Source: CAYFJO01 sp964343305
GTDB lineage: Bacteria > Planctomycetota > Planctomycetia > Pirellulales > Pirellulaceae
Length of the DNA stretch: 10,578 bases
Reading direction: 5' to 3'
NCBI GenBank assembly: GCA_964343305.1
Contig: CAYFJO010000384.1
Span: 1-10,578 of the forward strand
Translations under genes and position numbers: made by a program
The notes under the pieces: generated by a model
Told to the model about the DNA's origin: nothing
Seen by the model: only the letters and a program-made list of their open reading frames with translations
Database searches by the model: none
Part shown: in pieces, positions 7,308-10,578 of the stretch
Position numbering within the stretch: the stretch's first letter is position 1
Layout of the letters: each line of letters starts with the position of its first letter

Positions 7308-8955
7308 TTCCTCTTTCGCCCGCAAATCCGTTGCGTGGCTCGCCGTGGCATTGCTCGTCGCCACTGCATCTATGAGCCAGGCGGAACTAGACGTCGAGAT
7401 GATCAAGCGCGCCAAGCGTGCGACAGCCCTAGTTCTGTCGAGCGGCGACGCGCCGCGAGGCATCGGCACGGCGTTTTGTGTGCACAAAGATGGATATTTT
7501 CTCACCAGTGCCCATGTCTTGGGAGAAATGGAGGCCGGCAACGCCGTGTCGCTCGTGCTGAATGTTGGCGAAAAGGACGAGAGCGTGCTCGAAGCTCATG
7601 TCGTTCGCACGGACGGCCTAACGAAACTTGGCCTGTTGAAAACAACCAAGAAGCCCGCCAAGCTACCCGTGCTAGAGCTTGGTCCGACGGACGATCTGCT
7701 TGAAGCCACTGACCTCATCATCTTCAGCTATCCATTCGCATCCGCCGACAATATCAAACGAAATGGCTTTACATCGATTCGCGCCGTGCGCGGTATGATT
7801 TCGTCGCTTGAAAAGAAGGCGGGCGAGCTTGAAAGGCTGCGTATCGACTACTCGGTCTCGGCCGGAATCGGTTCCACCGGTGGACCGGTGGTGAGCCTGG
7901 ATGGAGAAGTGCTGGGAATCATGGGCCCCGGAACACGTGCCTACGAGGTGAACCCGGCAATTCCCGCCAACCATGCTGTCGCGTTTCTCGCAACTCCCGA
8001 CGTGACATTTGAACCGCTGGTCTGGATCGCGCGAGAGACGAGCGATGAGCCGCTACTGATCGCGGGAAGCAGCGCTCTGTTGATTGACATTTCCACCTTG
8101 AAACAGGCAGACATCAAAGGCAAAGTCATTGGCGGCGGTCGTTACGGCTATTCAATTCGTGGTTCCGCCGATAGCCAGTCGTTTGGCGGCATTCCAACGG
8201 GATACGGTCCCGTTTCATTCACGCACATGCATATCAAGGACCGTGAAACGCATCACAAAAACTTCAGCAGCACCAGCCACGCCATTCGCTGGGCACAACC
8301 AACGGCCGACGGGAGTTTGATTTTCAGCACGACCGGCATTTGGTCCGGCACCTTGCAACCAGTTTCGGCCAAGTGGTTGCTGGAGACATTTCGCTACCCA
8401 ACGGTCGACCCAAGGTACTTTCTCGCCATCAAATTCAGCGACGGCAAGACGATGGCACATCTTTGCACGGTCGCCGATCGGCGCATTGTGTACACGTACA
8501 AGGGACTTGAGGAAATGGTCCCTCGCGGCAACACAAACCAACGATACAGCACTCACCGGCATTTGTCCGAGGGGCACCAGCGATTTCATTGGATCCCTTG
8601 GGCCAACGTTTTGGCAACGCTCGCGTACGACAATCAAACCATTCACCTGCACAAAATCGACCTGATCGAGGAATTGAAACGGGCCGACAAAGACTACCTG
8701 TTCGTTGATTCCGTCCCGCCGCTGACTGCAAAAAAAGGGGATCGCCTGGAGTACCACGTCGCAGCCAAATCCAACAGCCAGACGATTCAATTCCGCTTGG
8801 ACGCGGGCCCCGATGAAATGACGATCAGCAAGGACGGTGTTGTGCGCTGGGTGATTCCCAAAGACTTTGAAGGCGGCGCGGCCACCGTCATCGTCGGTGT
8901 AAACACTCTGTCGGGCGAAGAAGTGTTTCACTCGTTTGAAGTGGCCGTCGAGTAA
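7297..8955 (+). CDS. Secreted trypsin-fold protein, probable pseudoprotease, with propeller-like and Ig-like regions
   Basis: The protein has 552 residues. Residues 1-29 form a signal peptide, likely cut after MSQA. Residues 35-235 match HtrA/trypsin-like (S1) proteins: GIGTAFCVHKDGYFLTSAHVLG holds the catalytic His (H73); VVRTDGLTKLGLLKT aligns with the HtrA pattern TDxxTDLALL and has K110 where the catalytic Asp belongs; GIGSTGGPVV has T194 where the Ser of GxSGG belongs. Two of three catalytic residues are replaced, so ordinary serine-protease activity is unlikely. Residues 245-460 are beta-rich with repeated short strands and resemble a degenerate beta-propeller, without clear repeat motifs. 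Residues 467-552 (VPPLTAKKGDRLEYHV to the end) resemble an Ig/cadherin-like putative-Ig domain. ATG 7297 has AAGGA eight bases upstream, inside the sigma factor gene, and overlaps its stop; translation is probably coupled. A periplasmic or surface ligand-binding or sensing role for the pair is inference. Confidence 0.82.
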   Translation: MIHDSSFARKSVAWLAVALLVATASMSQAELDVEMIKRAKRATALVLSSGDAPRGIGTAFCVHKDGYFLTSAHVLGEMEAGNAVSLVLNVGEKDESVLEAHVVRTDGLTKLGLLKTTKKPAKLPVLELGPTDDLLEATDLIIFSYPFASADNIKRNGFTSIRAVRGMISSLEKKAGELERLRIDYSVSAGIGSTGGPVVSLDGEVLGIMGPGTRAYEVNPAIPANHAVAFLATPDVTFEPLVWIARETSDEPLLIAGSSALLIDISTLKQADIKGKVIGGGRYGYSIRGSADSQSFGGIPTGYGPVSFTHMHIKDRETHHKNFSSTSHAIRWAQPTADGSLIFSTTGIWSGTLQPVSAKWLLETFRYPTVDPRYFLAIKFSDGKTMAHLCTVADRRIVYTYKGLEEMVPRGNTNQRYSTHRHLSEGHQRFHWIPWANVLATLAYDNQTIHLHKIDLIEELKRADKDYLFVDSVPPLTAKKGDRLEYHVAAKSNSQTIQFRLDAGPDEMTISKDGVVRWVIPKDFEGGAATVIVGVNTLSGEEVFHSFEVAVE

Positions 8956-8965
8956 GTCGAGCGAT

Positions 8966-9754
8966 TTACTTCTTGACATCCACCGGGACCTTGTGCCGTC
9001 CACGTTCATCGTGAACAATCACTTGTGCCACTGGCATCTCGGCCTTAAAAGACGTCTTCGCTGAAAACGGAGTGAGCACTTGTGGTACTGGCCCTGCCGG
9101 CGGAACCCACACAAGCCGGTATTGAGGGGGAAAGATTCGAATCGGCAGTTGCTCGAGCCGGACTTTGTAGCCAGGCGTGGGAGTTTTTCCCTCGGCGAAA
9201 ATTGTCACGACGCCGTTTGCTTGTTCGGCCTTGTATTTCCCGTCCTTGGCGAGTTCTGGTTTGGGCTTCGGCCTCTCTTGCGCTGAACTGGCCTCCAGCG
9301 TGACAACTCGCCGCCGATCCTTGCCTTCATCCACGACCAACCGATGTGCTGAACTCTTGCGACGCGGAACAACCAAGTAATACTTGTAGCCTTCCGGCAA
9401 CTCGCCTTTGATCTGAAACAGTCGGCGGCCCTGCCCCGATGGATCGACCAATCTGAGTTGAACAATTTCAACGTCGATGGGCGGAAAGAGCCGTTTGGTG
9501 CAGATCCCGGAATCGCCAAACTGAGTGATCGTACACGTGTTGCCTTCGAGTGTGACCTTACCTTCACCGCCCAATTCGCCCGATATTAAGATGCGATGGG
9601 CGTTGCCGATGGTTTCTGCGAGGTAGACGGTGGCAAAACTCACTGTTGGTTTCGCCGACGGTTCGTCGTCTGCGAAAACCGCGCCTCGTTCGATCAACGA
9701 AAGGGGGACGAATAAGGCAAGGACAAACGCCAGTGGATAATTCGAACGTGTCAT
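8966..9754 (-). CDS. Secreted protein of unknown function
   Basis: From ATG 9754 (minus) the protein has 262 residues. A signal peptide (PLAFVLALFVPLSLIERGAVFA) is probably cut before DDEPS. The mature part is beta-rich with no recognised domain. Two cysteines (C74 and C85, the only ones left after signal removal) could form a disulphide. A segment near 89-135 is rich in charged strands (VQLRLVDPSGQGRRLFQIKG), the middle has a Lys/Pro/Glu-rich linker (ERPKPKPELAKDGKYKAEQ), and the C-terminal part (YKVRLEQLPIRIFPPQY and on) looks like a compact beta domain. The frame extends to an ATG at 9814, inside the upstream gene, but 9754 has AAGGA nine bases ahead and begins directly with the signal peptide. 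It lies 34 bases after the 9789-10355 gene, so the two are probably one transcript. Its end is 10 bases from that of the protease-like gene on the other strand. Confidence 0.75.
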   Translation of the reverse strand: MTRSNYPLAFVLALFVPLSLIERGAVFADDEPSAKPTVSFATVYLAETIGNAHRILISGELGGEGKVTLEGNTCTITQFGDSGICTKRLFPPIDVEIVQLRLVDPSGQGRRLFQIKGELPEGYKYYLVVPRRKSSAHRLVVDEGKDRRRVVTLEASSAQERPKPKPELAKDGKYKAEQANGVVTIFAEGKTPTPGYKVRLEQLPIRIFPPQYRLVWVPPAGPVPQVLTPFSAKTSFKAEMPVAQVIVHDERGRHKVPVDVKK

Positions 9755-9788
9755 GAATCTGCATCCTTGTTCATTGGTAGCACAAACT

Positions 9789-10355
9789 TCAACTCTTATT
9801 CGCCTCCCCGCCATCGAGTGCGGCCAGCTTCAAATCCGCGGCTTCTTTCAAAACACCAACCGCACCATTGGAGACCATGCGGAAGTAGATTTTGGCCAGT
9901 TTAGTCTTGCCGTTGGTTTCCGCTCGTTCGCCCAAAGCAAACAACTCGAGCATTTCCTCTGCGTCGCGTTTTTCTTTTTCCCATAGTCGTTCCTTGCGGT
10001 CAACAATGACCGGCGCCCGGCGATCGGCCGGGACAACGACAATTCGTGGTGCACGCGGAGCCACCGCAGGGCGACGAACGAAGGAGCCGCCGATGCGAGC
10101 ACCGTTGGGGACATAAGGTCCGCCGCCATAATTGGGAAACGGCGTCAACGCACTGGGCTGGTCAAAGAACCAAAACCGCTCCCATTCCTCGTGCATCATC
10201 CGCAGGTTTTCCGATGTGTTGCCCAACTGGCGAGCCCGACGAACTGGATCAGCCGAGTAGATGGGCACAAAAAGCTGCGCCGATGCAGATGAAACGAGGC
10301 AAAGCCAGAACAGAGGGAACACAAATGTGATGTCGCGATTCACGGTTCGTCTCAT
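9789..10355 (-). CDS. Small secreted protein with helical C-terminus, function unknown
   Basis: The protein has 188 residues. A signal peptide (FVFPLFWLCLVSSASA) is probably cut before QLFVP. The mature N-terminal part holds MMHEEWERFWFFDQPSALTP, an aromatic and acidic stretch I associate with small planctomycete secreted proteins. A Gly/Pro/Arg-rich region follows (about 75-112). The last 75 residues are predicted helical (KERLWEKEKRDAEEMLELF, then KTKLAKIYFRMVSNGAVGV) and resemble a single TPR-like helix pair, though too short to be sure. There are no cysteines after the signal peptide. A good promoter candidate lies about 30 bases upstream and GGCGG precedes the ATG. It is the first gene of a likely two-gene unit with the secreted protein at 8966-9754. 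Confidence 0.75.
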   Translation of the reverse strand: MRRTVNRDITFVFPLFWLCLVSSASAQLFVPIYSADPVRRARQLGNTSENLRMMHEEWERFWFFDQPSALTPFPNYGGGPYVPNGARIGGSFVRRPAVAPRAPRIVVVPADRRAPVIVDRKERLWEKEKRDAEEMLELFALGERAETNGKTKLAKIYFRMVSNGAVGVLKEAADLKLAALDGGEANKS

Positions 10356-10384
10356 GCGTTGGTGGTCCGCCTTGCCGTGCCCTC

Positions 10385-10414
10385 ATCATAACGCACCCGA
10401 GCCTCACTTGGCAA
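10385..10414 (-). promoter_or_regulatory. Candidate promoter for the secreted-protein pair
   Basis: The minus strand reads TTGCCA (10414-10409), an 18-base spacer and TATGAT (10390-10385); each box matches the sigma-70 consensus at 5 of 6 positions. Transcription would start near 10378 and leave a leader of about 23 bases before ATG 10355. This is the best promoter match I found in the window. Confidence 0.45.
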
Positions 10415-10439
10415 CAAAGTCGCGATGTTGTGTTAACAT
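10408..10439 (+). promoter_or_regulatory. Weak candidate promoter for the alpha/beta hydrolase gene
   Basis: TTGGCA (10408-10413) is a 5 of 6 match to a -35 box. TTAACA or TAACAT (10433-10439) could be the -10 box, with a spacer of 19-20 bases, longer than ideal. The -35 overlaps that of the divergent minus-strand promoter. The palindrome TGTTAACA at 10431-10438 lies over the -10 region and could be an operator. Confidence 0.22.
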
Positions 10440-10485
10440 GGCGCCGCTGAGAAATCGCTGAACTATCCGAGGAGAACCCAATCAG

Positions 10486-10578
10486 ATGCCACTCGATCCA
10501 AAAGTTCAACAACAACTCGACGCGATTGCCAAATTGGGCATCCCGCCCGTCAACGAAATGACGCCCGACGAGGCGCGA
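10486..10578 (+). CDS. N-terminus of an alpha/beta hydrolase (HSL/acetyl-esterase type), cut by window edge
   Basis: Only the first 31 codons are in the window. The peptide begins MPLDPKVQQQLDAIAKLG and continues IPPVNEMTPDEAR. This closely resembles the opening of hormone-sensitive-lipase-type esterases, where MPLDPQ, an L-rich helix, a Pro pair and a SPEEAR-like motif precede the hydrolase fold. The HGGG and catalytic GDSAG motifs would lie beyond the edge, so enzyme activity cannot be judged. GAGGAGA (10469-10475), ten bases before the ATG, supports this start. The gene is divergent from the secreted-protein pair; 130 bases separate the two start codons. Confidence 0.7.
   Translation, partial: MPLDPKVQQQLDAIAKLGIPPVNEMTPDEAR

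Noticed and set aside
7875..7884. CCACCGGTGG palindrome
   Set aside because: It coincides with codons of the conserved TGGP motif of the trypsin fold, so the coding constraint explains it.
8215..9018. A 267-codon minus-strand frame across the end of the pseudoprotease gene
   Set aside because: It is antisense to the Ig-like and propeller-like coding regions and runs into another real minus-strand gene in a different frame. It has no recognisable domain and no ribosome binding site.

Overview
The window looks like a piece of a Planctomycetes chromosome, probably from the Pirellulaceae or a relative. This is inference from gene content, since no rRNA marker is present. The evidence is an ECF sigma factor of the long-tailed planctomycete type, many secreted proteins without close textbook relatives, an RNase H-like protein of a type I associate with planctomycetes, a DUF1680/GH127 glycosidase, and loosely packed genes on both strands with moderate GC. 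No tRNA, rRNA, CRISPR array, transposase or integrase was seen.

Layout, left to right. Positions 1-321 hold no intact gene. A minus-strand frame there reads like protein but is broken by stops and probably a one-base frameshift. Positions 322-2790 (minus) encode a secreted GH127-type beta-L-arabinofuranosidase with all catalytic and zinc-site residues visible and a discoidin-like C-terminal domain. A divergent intergenic region of about 330 bases follows, with a candidate promoter for the glycosidase and two perfect hairpins before the next gene. Positions 3123-6039 (plus) carry a degenerate RNase H-fold protein and then glgB, the glycogen branching enzyme, which most likely starts at a GTG with a strong ribosome binding site. 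From 6040 to 6539 there is no intact gene. It contains a two-helix membrane-protein frame interrupted by one in-frame TAA, followed by a gene-free stretch.

Positions 6540-8955 (plus) are a translationally coupled pair: an ECF-type sigma factor overlapping by 11 bases a secreted trypsin-fold protein. In the latter the catalytic Asp and Ser positions are Lys and Thr, and the fold is followed by a propeller-like region and an Ig/cadherin-like C-terminal domain. Converging on it with a 10-base gap is a minus-strand pair (8966-10355) of small secreted proteins of unknown function. The right edge has the first 31 codons of an alpha/beta hydrolase of the HSL/acetyl-esterase type, divergent from the secreted pair.

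The metabolic genes are carbohydrate-related: arabinoside cleavage outside the cytoplasm and glycogen branching inside it. The most unusual part is the sigma factor with its predicted inactive protease-like partner, which could be an envelope sensing pair. That role is inference; the sequence shows only the overlap, the domains and the missing catalytic residues.
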